Assembly: GCF_007830495.1 (NCBI RefSeq)
Contig: NZ_VLKW01000001.1
Location: 124,001-188,000 of the forward strand
Direction of reading: 5' to 3'
DNA: 64,000 bases
Origin: Pseudoduganella flava
GTDB taxonomy: Bacteria > Pseudomonadota > Gammaproteobacteria > Burkholderiales > Burkholderiaceae_D
The notes beneath the pieces are model-generated. The model worked only from the letters and a program-made list of their open reading frames with translations. It was not told the origin of the DNA and did not search any database. Below, piece by piece: positions 44,602-53,635 of the stretch; position 1 is the stretch's first letter, and each line of letters starts with the position of its first letter. A program made the position numbers and the translations under genes.

Positions 44602-45342
44602 ATGCGTATCGCTTTCCGTTTTAAACCCGTTGCGTTCATCGCCATGCTGGCGCTGGTGGCGCTCGGCATCGCGCTGGGCCGCTGGCAGGACCGCCGCGCG
44701 GCCGAAAAAGAGGCCATCGCGGCGCAGCTGGCCACCGGAACCGGTGCCGCACCGATCGAGCTGGGCCCCGAGCCGCGCTCCACCGCGCCGCTGATGTATC
44801 ACCGCGTGCGCGTGACGGGTACCTTCGTGCGCGACTGGCCGATCTACCTGGACAACCGGCCGCATGACGGGCGCGCCGGCTTCGTCGTGCTGATGCCGTT
44901 CCAGGTGGAAGGCTCGCCGATGCACGTGCTGGTCGCGCGCGGCTGGATTCCCCGCGACCCAAGCGACCGCACGCGCATCGCGCCATACCCGACGCCCACC
45001 GGTACCGTCACCGTCGAAGGCGTCGCCAAGCCCGGCGCGGGCCATGTGTGGCAGCTGGGCCAGCCGCAGGCGCCGACGGCCGGTGCGATCGTGCAGAACG
45101 TGGACCTCGACGACGCGATGCGCACGTTGCAGCGCCCGTTGCATTACCTGGTGCTGGAGCAGACGTCGCGCGACGGCAGCGAAGGTGCGCTGGTACGCGA
45201 CTGGCCGAAGGCGGACCTGGGCATCGACAAGCACCGCGGCTATGCGTTCCAGTGGTATGCGCTGGCGCTGATGGCCTTCCTGTTCTTCCTCTTTACCGGA
45301 TTACGCAGTGGATCAAAGCAAAACCCAAAGCCAAACCGCTGA
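44602..45342 (+). CDS. SURF1 family oxidase assembly protein
   Basis: 246 residues from the ATG at 44602. The N-terminal helix (FIAMLALVALGIALGRWQ) and C-terminal helix (YALALMAFLFFLF) flank a periplasmic domain containing YLDNRPHDGRAGFVVLMPF and VARGWIPRD, the SURF1 signature segments. It aids heme a insertion into subunit I. Its end overlaps the next gene by 35 bases. Confidence 0.93.
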   Translation: MRIAFRFKPVAFIAMLALVALGIALGRWQDRRAAEKEAIAAQLATGTGAAPIELGPEPRSTAPLMYHRVRVTGTFVRDWPIYLDNRPHDGRAGFVVLMPFQVEGSPMHVLVARGWIPRDPSDRTRIAPYPTPTGTVTVEGVAKPGAGHVWQLGQPQAPTAGAIVQNVDLDDAMRTLQRPLHYLVLEQTSRDGSEGALVRDWPKADLGIDKHRGYAFQWYALALMAFLFFLFTGLRSGSKQNPKPNR

Positions 45343-45925
45343 TCAACCGAACAAGGCGCGCGGGCGCTGGAAGCTGCTGGCCGTGCTGGCCGTGTGCGCC
45401 GCGCCGCTGATCGCCTCCTACGTGACGTATTACGTGATCAAGCCGACGGCACGCAACAACTACGGCACGCTGATCGACCCGCGCGCCCACCCGATTCCGC
45501 CGATGGCCACGCGCACGCTGGCCGGCGACCCCATGACGCTGGGGACGTTCCAGGGCAAGTGGGTGATGCTGAAGGTGGGCGGCTCGGATTGCGACCAGGC
45601 GTGCCAGGACCAGCTGTTCGCGATGCGCCAGCTGCGCACGATGCAGGGCAAGGAGATGGAACGCATCGAACGCGTGTGGCTGATCACGGACGACGAACCG
45701 CTCGAGACGATGCTGCTGCGCGTGAACGACGGCACGCGGATGCTGCGCGCGCCGGCGGACGCCGTCTACAAATGGCTGCCGGTGGAGCAGGGGGGCAAGG
45801 CGCAGGACCACATCTGGATGATCGACCCGCGCGGCCACCTGATGATGCGCTTCCCGAAGAACCCCGACCCTACCAAGGTGAAGCGGGACATCGGCAAGCT
45901 GCTGAAGGCGTCGGCGATAGGATAA
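45308..45925 (+). CDS. SCO-like thioredoxin-fold membrane protein
   Basis: 205 residues from a GTG at 45308, inside the 3' end of surf1 in another frame. One N-terminal helix (LLAVLAVCAAPLIASYVTYYV) precedes a thioredoxin-like domain with CDQAC (~residues 95-99) in the place of the SCO CPxxC, and a later DHIWMIDPRGHL that could supply the copper His. It is probably a divergent copper chaperone or thiol reductase for oxidase assembly. A canonical SCO gene lies later in the same cluster. Confidence 0.85.
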   Translation: MDQSKTQSQTADQPNKARGRWKLLAVLAVCAAPLIASYVTYYVIKPTARNNYGTLIDPRAHPIPPMATRTLAGDPMTLGTFQGKWVMLKVGGSDCDQACQDQLFAMRQLRTMQGKEMERIERVWLITDDEPLETMLLRVNDGTRMLRAPADAVYKWLPVEQGGKAQDHIWMIDPRGHLMMRFPKNPDPTKVKRDIGKLLKASAIG

Positions 45926-45927
45926 CC

Positions 45928-47049
45928 ATGCATCATACTACGCTGGCCCAGATGGCCATCACGGCGCTGATCGTCGCGCTGCTGCCGCTGTCGATCGTGT
46001 GGATCTCGAAGGACGCCAACAAGTACCGCAAGCTCGTCTGGATCGCCGTGTTCATCACGTTCGACCTGATCGTGTTCGGCGCGTTCACCCGGCTGACCGA
46101 CTCGGGCCTCGGCTGCCCGGACTGGCCGGGTTGCTACGGCCTGGCCAACCCGTTCCTGGCGCACGACGAGATCCGCGCCGCCGAGGCATTGCAGCCCACC
46201 GGCCCGGTGACGATGGTCAAGGCGTGGATCGAGATGATCCACCGTTATTTCGCGATGGCGATCGGCATCCTGATCATGGCGATGATGGCCGTGGCGTGGT
46301 ACCGCTGGCGGCGCGACCGCGCCGCGGGCGCGGTGCCGTCGATCCGGCCGGGCTACCCGACCTTGCTGTTCTTCTTCGTCTGCCTGCAGGGCGCGTTCGG
46401 CGCGTGGACCGTGACCTTGAAGCTGCAGCCCGTCATCGTCACGACGCACCTGCTGCTGGGCATGGGCCTGCTGGCGCTGCTGACGTGGTTCGGCGGCCGG
46501 CAGGACCATGCGCTGGCGCCGTTCGGCAGCGCTGGCGTACCTGCGGCCGCGTTGCTGCGCATCCGGCTGCTGGCGGCGCTGTCAGGTCTCGTGCTGCTCG
46601 TGCAGCTGTTCCTCGGCGGCTGGGTCAGCACGAACTACGCGACCCTGGCCTGCACCGAGTTCCCGCTGTGCGGCGGTGGCAAGGTGATTCCGGAGATGGA
46701 CTTCGAACACGGCTTCCACCTGTGGCGCGAACTGGGCAAGACGTCCGCCGGGCATTACCTGCCGTTTGCCGCGCTGACGGCCATCCACTGGGTGCACCGC
46801 AATTTTGCGCTGGTCGTCATCGCGGTGCTGGGCTATACCTGCTGGCGCGCGTGGGCCGTGCCGGCGCTGCGCAAGCCGGTCAAGGGCATCGCCGCCGTAT
46901 TGATCCTGCAAGCCGCGACGGGTGTGGCGACGATCTACCTCAGCTTCCCGCTGACGATCGCGGTGCTCCACAACGCCGGGGCGGCCGCCCTCGTGCTGTT
47001 ACTGACCATGGTAAACTACCGGGCTAAGTTCCTGATGCCCACCCCATGA
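45928..47049 (+). CDS. ctaA: Heme A synthase (COX15/CtaA family)
   Basis: 373 residues, eight helices. The heme-ligand His residues are visible in [33 protein letters not shown] and VLHNAGAAA, and the [16 protein letters not shown] segment is typical. It oxidises heme O to heme A. The ATG follows the preceding stop by two bases and its end overlaps ctaB by four bases (ATGA). Confidence 0.96.
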   Translation: MHHTTLAQMAITALIVALLPLSIVWISKDANKYRKLVWIAVFITFDLIVFGAFTRLTDSGLGCPDWPGCYGLANPFLAHDEIRAAEALQPTGPVTMVKAWIEMIHRYFAMAIGILIMAMMAVAWYRWRRDRAAGAVPSIRPGYPTLLFFFVCLQGAFGAWTVTLKLQPVIVTTHLLLGMGLLALLTWFGGRQDHALAPFGSAGVPAAALLRIRLLAALSGLVLLVQLFLGGWVSTNYATLACTEFPLCGGGKVIPEMDFEHGFHLWRELGKTSAGHYLPFAALTAIHWVHRNFALVVIAVLGYTCWRAWAVPALRKPVKGIAAVLILQAATGVATIYLSFPLTIAVLHNAGAAALVLLLTMVNYRAKFLMPTP

Positions 47050-47939
47050 CCGCCCACACCGCAACACACAGACAGAACAGCCGCGTCGCCCAGTACTGGG
47101 CGCTGACGAAGCCGCGCGTGACGCAGCTGGCGGTGTTCTGCGCGGTGATCGGCATGTTCCTCGCCACGGATGGCCTGCCGGACTGGCGCGTCGTCGTCGC
47201 CGGCACGATCGGCATCTGGCTGCTGGCCGGCGCCGCATTCGCCGTCAACTGCCTGGCCGAGCGCGAGATCGACGCGCGGATGGCGCGCACGGCGCGCCGG
47301 CCGATGGCGCTGGGCGAGATCACGCCGGCGCAGACGATGATCTTCTCGGCCGTCATCGGCGGGGCCGGCATGTGGATCCTCTATGCGCTGGTGAACCCGC
47401 TGACGATGTGGCTGACGTTCGTCACGTTCGTCGGCTATGCCGTCATCTACACGATGATCCTGAAGCCGGCGACGCCGCAGAACATCGTCATCGGCGGGCT
47501 GTCCGGGGCGATGCCGCCGGCGCTGGGCTGGGCGGCCATCGCCAACGACGTGCCGATGCAGGCCTGGCTGCTGGTGCTGATCATCTTCCTGTGGACGCCG
47601 CCGCACTTCTGGGCGCTGGCACTGTACCGGCGCGACGACTATGCGAAGTCCGGCCTGCCGATGCTGCCGGTGACGCACGGCCTGCCGTTCACGCAATTCC
47701 ACGTGTTCCTGTATTCGATCGCGCTGGCCGCGACGACGCTGCTGCCGTTCGCCGTGCGCATGAGCGGCGTGATCTACCTGGCCAGTGCCGTCGTGCTCGA
47801 TGCGATCTTCCTGTGGTACGGCTGGCGCATCTGGCGTAACTACAGCGACCTGCTGGCCCGCAAGGCCTTCGCGTTCTCGATCATTTACCTGGCGCTGCTG
47901 TTCGCGGCGCTGCTGGTCGATCACTATATCCGGATCTGA
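47046..47939 (+). CDS. ctaB: Protoheme IX farnesyltransferase (heme O synthase)
   Basis: 297 residues, UbiA superfamily, about nine helices. The first Asp-rich motif is [20 protein letters not shown] and the second region [19 protein letters not shown]. It uses farnesyl diphosphate (the IspA product) to make heme O, the substrate of CtaA just upstream. The gene is translationally coupled to ctaA. Confidence 0.96.
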   Translation: MTAHTATHRQNSRVAQYWALTKPRVTQLAVFCAVIGMFLATDGLPDWRVVVAGTIGIWLLAGAAFAVNCLAEREIDARMARTARRPMALGEITPAQTMIFSAVIGGAGMWILYALVNPLTMWLTFVTFVGYAVIYTMILKPATPQNIVIGGLSGAMPPALGWAAIANDVPMQAWLLVLIIFLWTPPHFWALALYRRDDYAKSGLPMLPVTHGLPFTQFHVFLYSIALAATTLLPFAVRMSGVIYLASAVVLDAIFLWYGWRIWRNYSDLLARKAFAFSIIYLALLFAALLVDHYIRI

Positions 47940-47940
47940 C

Positions 47941-48522
47941 ATGAAAAAACTCATCGCCGTGCTGTGCATGCTGTCGCTGTTCGTATTGTTTGGCTGCTCC
48001 GAGAAGAAGGCGGATTTCAAGAACACCGACATCACGGGGCTCGAATACGCGAAGGGCTTCTCGCTGAAGGACTTCAACGGCAAGCCGGTGACGCTGGAGA
48101 CGTACAAGGGCAAGGTCGTCGTGCTGTTCTTCGGTTTCACGCAGTGCCCGGACGTGTGCCCGACGACGATGTCGGAAATGGCCGCCGTGATGAAGGAACT
48201 GGGCCCGCAGGCGAACGACGTGCAGGTGCTGTTCGTGACGCTGGACCCGGAGCGCGATACGCCCGAGCTCCTGAAGCAGTACGCGCCGGCGTTCGACCAG
48301 CGCTTCGTGGGCCTGTACGGCACGCCGGCCGAGATCGCGCAGACGGCGCAGGAATTCAAGGTGTTCTACCAGAAGGTGCCGGGCAAGGAGCCGGGCCAGT
48401 ACTCGATCGACCACACGGCGGGCAGCTTCGTGTTCGACAAGCAGGGCAAGGCGCGCCTGTTCCTGCGCCATAACCAGGGCCCGGCGCCGATCGTGCACGA
48501 CCTGAAGCAGCTGCTCGTCTGA
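47941..48522 (+). CDS. SCO family copper chaperone lipoprotein
   Basis: 193 residues from the ATG at 47941, one base after the ctaB stop. A lipoprotein signal ends LFVLFGC. The SCO copper motif CPDVC (with FTQ ahead) and the later His in DHTAGSFVFD are intact. It inserts copper into the CuA site of subunit II. It is the last gene of the oxidase locus. Confidence 0.95.
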   Translation: MKKLIAVLCMLSLFVLFGCSEKKADFKNTDITGLEYAKGFSLKDFNGKPVTLETYKGKVVVLFFGFTQCPDVCPTTMSEMAAVMKELGPQANDVQVLFVTLDPERDTPELLKQYAPAFDQRFVGLYGTPAEIAQTAQEFKVFYQKVPGKEPGQYSIDHTAGSFVFDKQGKARLFLRHNQGPAPIVHDLKQLLV

Positions 48523-48603
48523 GCAGCCGTGCATTCCTGCTAAGCTTGCATCCCCGGCAGGTGCCCCCACCTTCCAGCCGGGTTCCCAGACCGGACAGGA
48601 TGC

Positions 48604-49665
48604 ATGGAAAAACGCTTTCAACCTTATAGCCGCCTCGCGGCGATCGTCTTTCTCGTCATCGGCTGCCTGTGGGTGCTGCGGCCGTTCCTGCCTGCGATCC
48701 TGTTTGCCTGCGCGATCACGATCTCCAGCTGGCCGCTGTACCTGCGGCTCCTTGGGCGGATGAAGGGCCACCGCACGCTGGCCGCGACGGTGATGACGGT
48801 GTCGCTGATCCTCGTGATCATCCTGCCGCTCGCGCTGGTGACGTGGAACGTCGCCGACAACGCGGGCAACGTCTACCGCGCGCTGCGCGACGCGCTGGCC
48901 TCGGGCACGATGCATGCGCCGGACTGGCTGCGCGGCATACCCGTCGTCGGCGAGACGGCCTACCACTACATCGAAAACCTGATCGGCAGCCGCGAACAAC
49001 TGGTCGAGGCGGCCAAGCGCTTCATGGAACCGGCGCGCCACTTCCTGCTGGGCGGCGGCATCGTGCTGGGCAGCGGTGTCGCCCAGGTGAGCCTCGCGGC
49101 CTTCGTCAGCTTCTTCCTGTATCGCGACGGCCAGACCCTGCTGCGCGCGCTGTCGGTCGGCATGGACAAGATCATGGGCGAGCACGCGCTGGAAGTGGCG
49201 GACACCGTCAACCGCACGGTGCGCGGCGTGATGTACGGCCTGCTCGGCACGGCGCTGGCGCAGGCCGCGGTGGCCGCCGTCGGCTTCCTGATCGCCGGCG
49301 TGCCGGCCGTCGCATTGCTGGCCGTCGCCACGTTCCTGTTCTCGCTGGTGCCCGTCGGCCCGCCGCTGATCTGGGGCGGCGCGGCGATCTGGCTGTTCTA
49401 CGAGGGCAGCACCGGCTGGGCGATCTTCATGGCCGTGTGGGGCGTGTTCCTGATCAGCGGCGTCGACAACGTCGTCAAGCCGATGCTGATCAGCCGCGGC
49501 TCCAGCCTGCCGTTCCTGCTCGTGCTGCTGGGCGTGATGGGCGGCGTGCTCGCCTTCGGCTTCGTCGGCCTGTTCATCGGCCCGACCCTGCTGGCCGTCG
49601 CCCTGGGCCTGCTGCGCAACTGGACGAACGTCCACCCCGTCACCCCGCACCGCCCTGTACCATAA
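48604..49665 (+). CDS. AI-2E family (PerM-like) transporter
   Basis: 353 residues, about eight helices with the family arrangement: three N-terminal helices, a large soluble-looking segment (~80-150), then a C-terminal bundle with GVDNVVKPMLISRGSSLPFLLVLLGVMGG. Members export small molecules or act as Na/H antiporters, and the substrate is not predictable. The ATG lies directly after GACAGGATGC. Two palindromic repeats follow. Confidence 0.9.
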   Translation: MEKRFQPYSRLAAIVFLVIGCLWVLRPFLPAILFACAITISSWPLYLRLLGRMKGHRTLAATVMTVSLILVIILPLALVTWNVADNAGNVYRALRDALASGTMHAPDWLRGIPVVGETAYHYIENLIGSREQLVEAAKRFMEPARHFLLGGGIVLGSGVAQVSLAAFVSFFLYRDGQTLLRALSVGMDKIMGEHALEVADTVNRTVRGVMYGLLGTALAQAAVAAVGFLIAGVPAVALLAVATFLFSLVPVGPPLIWGGAAIWLFYEGSTGWAIFMAVWGVFLISGVDNVVKPMLISRGSSLPFLLVLLGVMGGVLAFGFVGLFIGPTLLAVALGLLRNWTNVHPVTPHRPVP

Positions 49666-49673
49666 ACACAACA

Positions 49674-49725
49674 GGGGACTGTCCCTCGATTTCGGCAATA
49701 TTTCCTGAAACGAGGGACAGTCCCC
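49674..49725. repeat. Paired GGGACWGTCCC palindromes, copy A
   Basis: A 52-base unit: GGGGACTGTCCCTC, a 24-base middle containing AATATTTCC, then GAGGGACAGTCCCC. The two ends are also inverted copies of each other. ACAACA precedes it, as in copy B at 49804. Confidence 0.85.
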
Positions 49726-49803
49726 ATCAGTCAAATTCCTGCGCAAACTTATTTCATATGCCCGCGATAAGCCTGTAGCGGCAAAACCGATGTAAAAACA
49801 ACA

Positions 49804-49855
49804 GGGGACTGTCCCTCAATTCCGGAAATATTTCCAGAATCGAGGGACAGTCCCC
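49804..49855. repeat. Paired GGGACWGTCCC palindromes, copy B
   Basis: This has the same 52-base structure as copy A, 130 bases further on, with the same AATATTTCC in the middle and the same ACAACA ahead. It ends 16 bases before the DUF3108 stop. The 80 bases between the two copies hold nothing I can identify. Confidence 0.85.
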
Positions 49856-49871
49856 GAATTTTGGAAATGTT

Positions 49872-50639
49872 TTAGTCGAGCAGGGTTTTGACGAGCACGC
49901 GGCCGTCCGGCAGCGGGCTTTCCTGGCGGACCATCAACTGCGTCGCCTTCGCGTACCAGAATTTCGACACGCTGCCCGGCTGGTTGTAGTCGGTCGTGAC
50001 GATCCAGCAGTCGACGGGGCCGGCCGGGCCGGCGATCGCTTCGCTGCCGGCCACGCGGAACGTGTAGCGGGCGGGGGCCGCGGCGCCGCCCGGGTGGTAC
50101 AGCACCATCTCCGCTTCGTAGCCGTCGGCCAGCGGCAGCGCCTGCAGCAGCTCCATGTCGGTCTCGAAGTTGAATGCGGGTTCCTTCGACGCGACCGTCA
50201 GCTGCTTCTGCGTATTGCCCGGCAGGTCCGCCATGCCAGTGATCTTGTCGGCGGCGAAGTTGAAGCCTTCGATGACCTTCTTGCCGTCCTTCTCGGTGAT
50301 GCGCACGTGCGTGTACGGCCGCAGCGTGCCCGCTTCGAACGTCGATTCGAGCCGCTTCACGGATGGCGTCTTGCCCACCGCGTCCCAGCGCTGGCGGATC
50401 TGCAGGCGCTTGCCGTCGACGTGGATGTCGCGCTGCCAGATGTCCAGCGCCGTATTGCTGTCGGCGGAGCGCAAGTAGCGCAGGTAGCGGTGGCTGCCTT
50501 CCTTGAGCAGGTGGAAGCGGGGCAGCGGCGTGCCCACTTCGACGTATTGCGGGGCGGCGCCGGCCAGCGGCGCGGCCGCCACCAGCAGGGCGGCGAGGAG
50601 TGCGGAAACAGCGGACGGGAACAGCGGGGGATGCGACAT
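49872..50639 (-). CDS. DUF3108-like periplasmic protein
   Basis: 255 residues with a Sec signal peptide (AVSALLAALLVAAAPLAGAA). The mature protein is beta-rich, with TALDIWQRDIHVDGKRLQIRQRW and KFWYAKATQLMVRQE, consistent with the DUF3108 fold, whose function is not established. GGAGG precedes the ATG. Palindromic repeats lie at its 3' end. It is followed (leftward) by the convergent AI-2E gene. Confidence 0.8.
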   Translation of the reverse strand: MSHPPLFPSAVSALLAALLVAAAPLAGAAPQYVEVGTPLPRFHLLKEGSHRYLRYLRSADSNTALDIWQRDIHVDGKRLQIRQRWDAVGKTPSVKRLESTFEAGTLRPYTHVRITEKDGKKVIEGFNFAADKITGMADLPGNTQKQLTVASKEPAFNFETDMELLQALPLADGYEAEMVLYHPGGAAAPARYTFRVAGSEAIAGPAGPVDCWIVTTDYNQPGSVSKFWYAKATQLMVRQESPLPDGRVLVKTLLD

Positions 50640-50685
50640 GCGGGTCCTCCACGAAAGGTGAAAGACCCGATTATAAGGAATGCAA

Positions 50686-52032
50686 TCAGTCCTGCTCGTC
50701 CTCGGCCATCCGTGCGGCGCGCGGGATCACCTTCACGAGCAGGATGCGCGGGCCGTTCATCTTGCGCACGACGATGTCGAACGTGTTGAACGACACGCGC
50801 TGCCCCTGCTTCGGAATGTCGCCCAGCTTCAGCATGATCAGGCCACCGACGGATTCCACCTCGTCCAGGCCCAGCTCCTCGTTCTCGATGTCGATGCCCA
50901 GCACGCGCTCCAGCGAGAAGATCGGCAGGCTGGCCTTGCCGATCAGCGCGCCGTCCGGCTGCTTCAGCCAGTCGTTCTCGTTGAGACGGAACTCGTCGTG
51001 GATCTCGCCCACCATCGCGCCCAGCAGATTGTCCAGCGTGAGGAAGCCCACCGGCCGCTTGCCCTTCTCGCCGATCAGCGCGAAGTGCGGCGCGCCTTCG
51101 CGGAAGCGCCGGAACAGTTCAATGGCCGGCGTGCGTGCGGAGATCGTCTCGACCGGGCGCAGGAACGACGTGAACGCGTTGATCGCCTTGCCCGTCTGCT
51201 GCGCGAAGAACAGGTCCTTCAGGTGGACGATGCCCAGCACCGTGTTGCCGTCCGCATCGAAGTACGGATAGCGCGAGAAGCGGTTGCGCACCACGGTCTC
51301 GAGGTTCTGTTCCATCGAGCGCGAAGCATGCAGCGCAATCACCTCGTTGATGGGCCGCATCAGGTCGGACACGCGCAGCTGCGAGAAGTCCAGCGTGTTG
51401 GCGAGGATGTTGCGCTCGTCGCTGGAGAACTGTTCGCCGGGCTGGCTGGTGCGCAGGATCAGCTTCAACTCGTCCGTCGAGTAATGCGATTCGTGCCCGC
51501 CCGCCGCCGACAGGCCGGCGATGCGCAGCACCATGTTGGCGCTCTGGTTCAGCAGCCAGATCGCCGGGTACATCATCCAGTAGAAGCCGTACAGCGGCAC
51601 GGCACACCACACGCCGACCGCTTCCGGCACGCGGATGGCCAGCGACTTCGGCGCCAGTTCGCCGACGACGATGTGCAGGAACGAGATCGTGACGAAGGCG
51701 AACACGAACGAGATGCCGTGCACGATTTCCGGCGCCGAGATGCCGACGGCGAGCAACAGCGGTTCCAGCACGCCGGCGAACGCGGGTTCGCCGACCCAGC
51801 CGAGACCGAGCGATGCGAGGGTGATGCCGAGCTGGCAGGCGGACAGGTAGGCGTCGAGCTGTCCGTGCACCTTTTCCAGGATGCGGCCCTTGAAGCCTTG
51901 CGTCTTCGCGATGGCCCGCACGCGCGTACGCCGCAAGGTCACGATGCCGAATTCGGCGGCCACGAAGAAACCGTTCAGTGCAACGAGCAGGAAGGCAAAC
52001 AGGACCAGCAATAGATTATGCATATGGCGCAC
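50686..52032 (-). CDS. CNNM/CorC family (HlyC-type) membrane protein
   Basis: 448 residues from a GTG, or 445 from the ATG at 52023. An N-terminal DUF21 domain with four helices (LLVLFAFLLVALNGFFVAAEF) is followed by paired CBS domains (~205-340) and a C-terminal CorC_HlyC domain (~360-440). Such proteins act in Mg/Co efflux; the older name hemolysin is misleading. No ligand specificity is visible. Confidence 0.92.
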   Translation of the reverse strand: MRHMHNLLLVLFAFLLVALNGFFVAAEFGIVTLRRTRVRAIAKTQGFKGRILEKVHGQLDAYLSACQLGITLASLGLGWVGEPAFAGVLEPLLLAVGISAPEIVHGISFVFAFVTISFLHIVVGELAPKSLAIRVPEAVGVWCAVPLYGFYWMMYPAIWLLNQSANMVLRIAGLSAAGGHESHYSTDELKLILRTSQPGEQFSSDERNILANTLDFSQLRVSDLMRPINEVIALHASRSMEQNLETVVRNRFSRYPYFDADGNTVLGIVHLKDLFFAQQTGKAINAFTSFLRPVETISARTPAIELFRRFREGAPHFALIGEKGKRPVGFLTLDNLLGAMVGEIHDEFRLNENDWLKQPDGALIGKASLPIFSLERVLGIDIENEELGLDEVESVGGLIMLKLGDIPKQGQRVSFNTFDIVVRKMNGPRILLVKVIPRAARMAEDEQD

Positions 52033-52154
52033 TTCGGGAGGCTTGCGCGCGTTGGCGAAATTCCCCGAAGCGGGTAGTTAAAAACGACATCTTATCCGAC
52101 CCGCGCCCCCGTCAGCGCAAATTACCCCGGCCAGGGGGGCGCAACGGCGTGCCG

Positions 52155-53633
52155 TCACGCCTCCGGCATCACGGCCGTGGCCTTGCAGATGGCCAGCAGC
52201 CGGAGCGTCAATGCCGCTTCGCTCTGCACCCTGGCGCGGCGCGCGGCCAGCATTGTGCGCTGCGCATCGAGCAGCGGCAGCGCATCGGACAATCCGCCGC
52301 GCCAGCGCACCATCGCCAGCTCCAGCGCCGTGCGCGCGGCATCCTCGCGCTGGCGCCATTGCTCGTGGCGCTGCCACTCGGCCGCATACGCGGACAGCGC
52401 ATCATCGACCTCGTGCCATGCCCGCAGTACCGTGTGCTGCCAGGCGACGGCGGCCTGTTGCTGGTCCAGCTCGCGCAACTGCACCGTGGCGCGCCGCACG
52501 CCGCGATCGAACAGCGGCAGCGACAGCGTCGGCCCGATCGACCATTGCCGGCTGCCCCATTCGCCGAACCTGCCGCCGGCCGTCGACTCGGTGCCGAACG
52601 ATGCGCCCAGCACGATGCGCGGGTACAGGTCGGCCCGCGCGATACCGATGCGTGCCGTGGCCGCGTGCAGCGCCGCCTCGGCTGCCGCGATGTCGGGCCG
52701 GCGCGTCAGCAGGTCGGCTGGGATGCCCAGTGCGAGATCCAGCACGGCCCCCGGCGTATCGGCATCTGAAGGCACCGCCAGCTCCGCATGCAGTGCGCCC
52801 GGCGCCACGCCAAGCAGCAGCGACAGCCGGTTCTCCGCCTGCGCCTCCTGTTCCTGCAGGCCGGGCAGCGCCCCGCGCAGTTCGGCGACGAGCGCCTGCT
52901 GGCGCACCACGTCGAGATCCGTCCCCAGCCCGCCATGGCTGCGCGCCTGTGCCAGTTGCAGCAGTTCCTCCGCGGCCGTCACGTCCTCGCGCGCCAAGCG
53001 CAGCTGCAGGCGTGCCGCCCGCAGCTCATGGTAGTTGCGCGCCACTTCCACGGCGACGGTGAGGCTGGCGTCGCGCAGCAGCGCCTGCGCCTGTGCCGCA
53101 TCCGCATCGGCCGCCTCGATCGAGCGCCGCACCCGGCCCCACAGGTCCGGCTCCCAGCTGGCGTCGAAGCCGGCCTGGTACACGTCGAACGGTGCCGCCA
53201 GCACGTCGATCAGCGCCGCCCGGTTTTCCCGCGGTGCCAGCGCGTCGAGCATGCGCGTGGCCGTCCCGGTCTCGCTCTGGCGCTGGCGCGTCGCGCCGGC
53301 CTGCGCATCGACACGGGGCCCGTTGCCTGCCGCCGCCACGGCGCGCTGCACGCGGCTCTGGGCAAAGCGCAGTTCCGCCGTGCGCAGGTCGGCATTGGCG
53401 TCCAGCGCGCGGCGCAGCAGGCCGCGCAGCACCGGGTCGTCGAAGCGCGCATACGCCTGCGTGCCGGCTGCCGACAAGGCGGTAGCGCGCAGCTCGGGCG
53501 CGCCGCCATGCCAGTCCTGCCAGCCAGCTGGAACGGCGGTGGCGGGAATGTGGTGGTCGGGGCCGACGGCCGTGCAGGCGGCCAGCAGCGCACAGCACAG
53601 GACAAAGGGCGGGGCAAGGGGCAGTGTCTTCAT
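52155..53633 (-). CDS. NodT family outer-membrane efflux lipoprotein
   Basis: 492 residues. A lipoprotein signal ends CCALLAAC (Cys about residue 20), followed by two outer-membrane-efflux repeats with long coiled coils, as in TolC/OprM/NodT. It forms the outer-membrane channel for the ABC exporter encoded just upstream; its start is two bases after the permease stop. E. coli YbhGFSR has no dedicated channel gene in its operon, so this locus is more complete. Confidence 0.93.
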   Translation of the reverse strand: MKTLPLAPPFVLCCALLAACTAVGPDHHIPATAVPAGWQDWHGGAPELRATALSAAGTQAYARFDDPVLRGLLRRALDANADLRTAELRFAQSRVQRAVAAAGNGPRVDAQAGATRQRQSETGTATRMLDALAPRENRAALIDVLAAPFDVYQAGFDASWEPDLWGRVRRSIEAADADAAQAQALLRDASLTVAVEVARNYHELRAARLQLRLAREDVTAAEELLQLAQARSHGGLGTDLDVVRQQALVAELRGALPGLQEQEAQAENRLSLLLGVAPGALHAELAVPSDADTPGAVLDLALGIPADLLTRRPDIAAAEAALHAATARIGIARADLYPRIVLGASFGTESTAGGRFGEWGSRQWSIGPTLSLPLFDRGVRRATVQLRELDQQQAAVAWQHTVLRAWHEVDDALSAYAAEWQRHEQWRQREDAARTALELAMVRWRGGLSDALPLLDAQRTMLAARRARVQSEAALTLRLLAICKATAVMPEA

Positions 53634-53635
53634 TG

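Noticed and set aside
48525..48600. tRNA-like segment (GGGTTCCCAGACC) before the AI-2E gene
   Set aside because: It resembles a T-arm, but no acceptor, D-arm or anticodon stem can be drawn around it.
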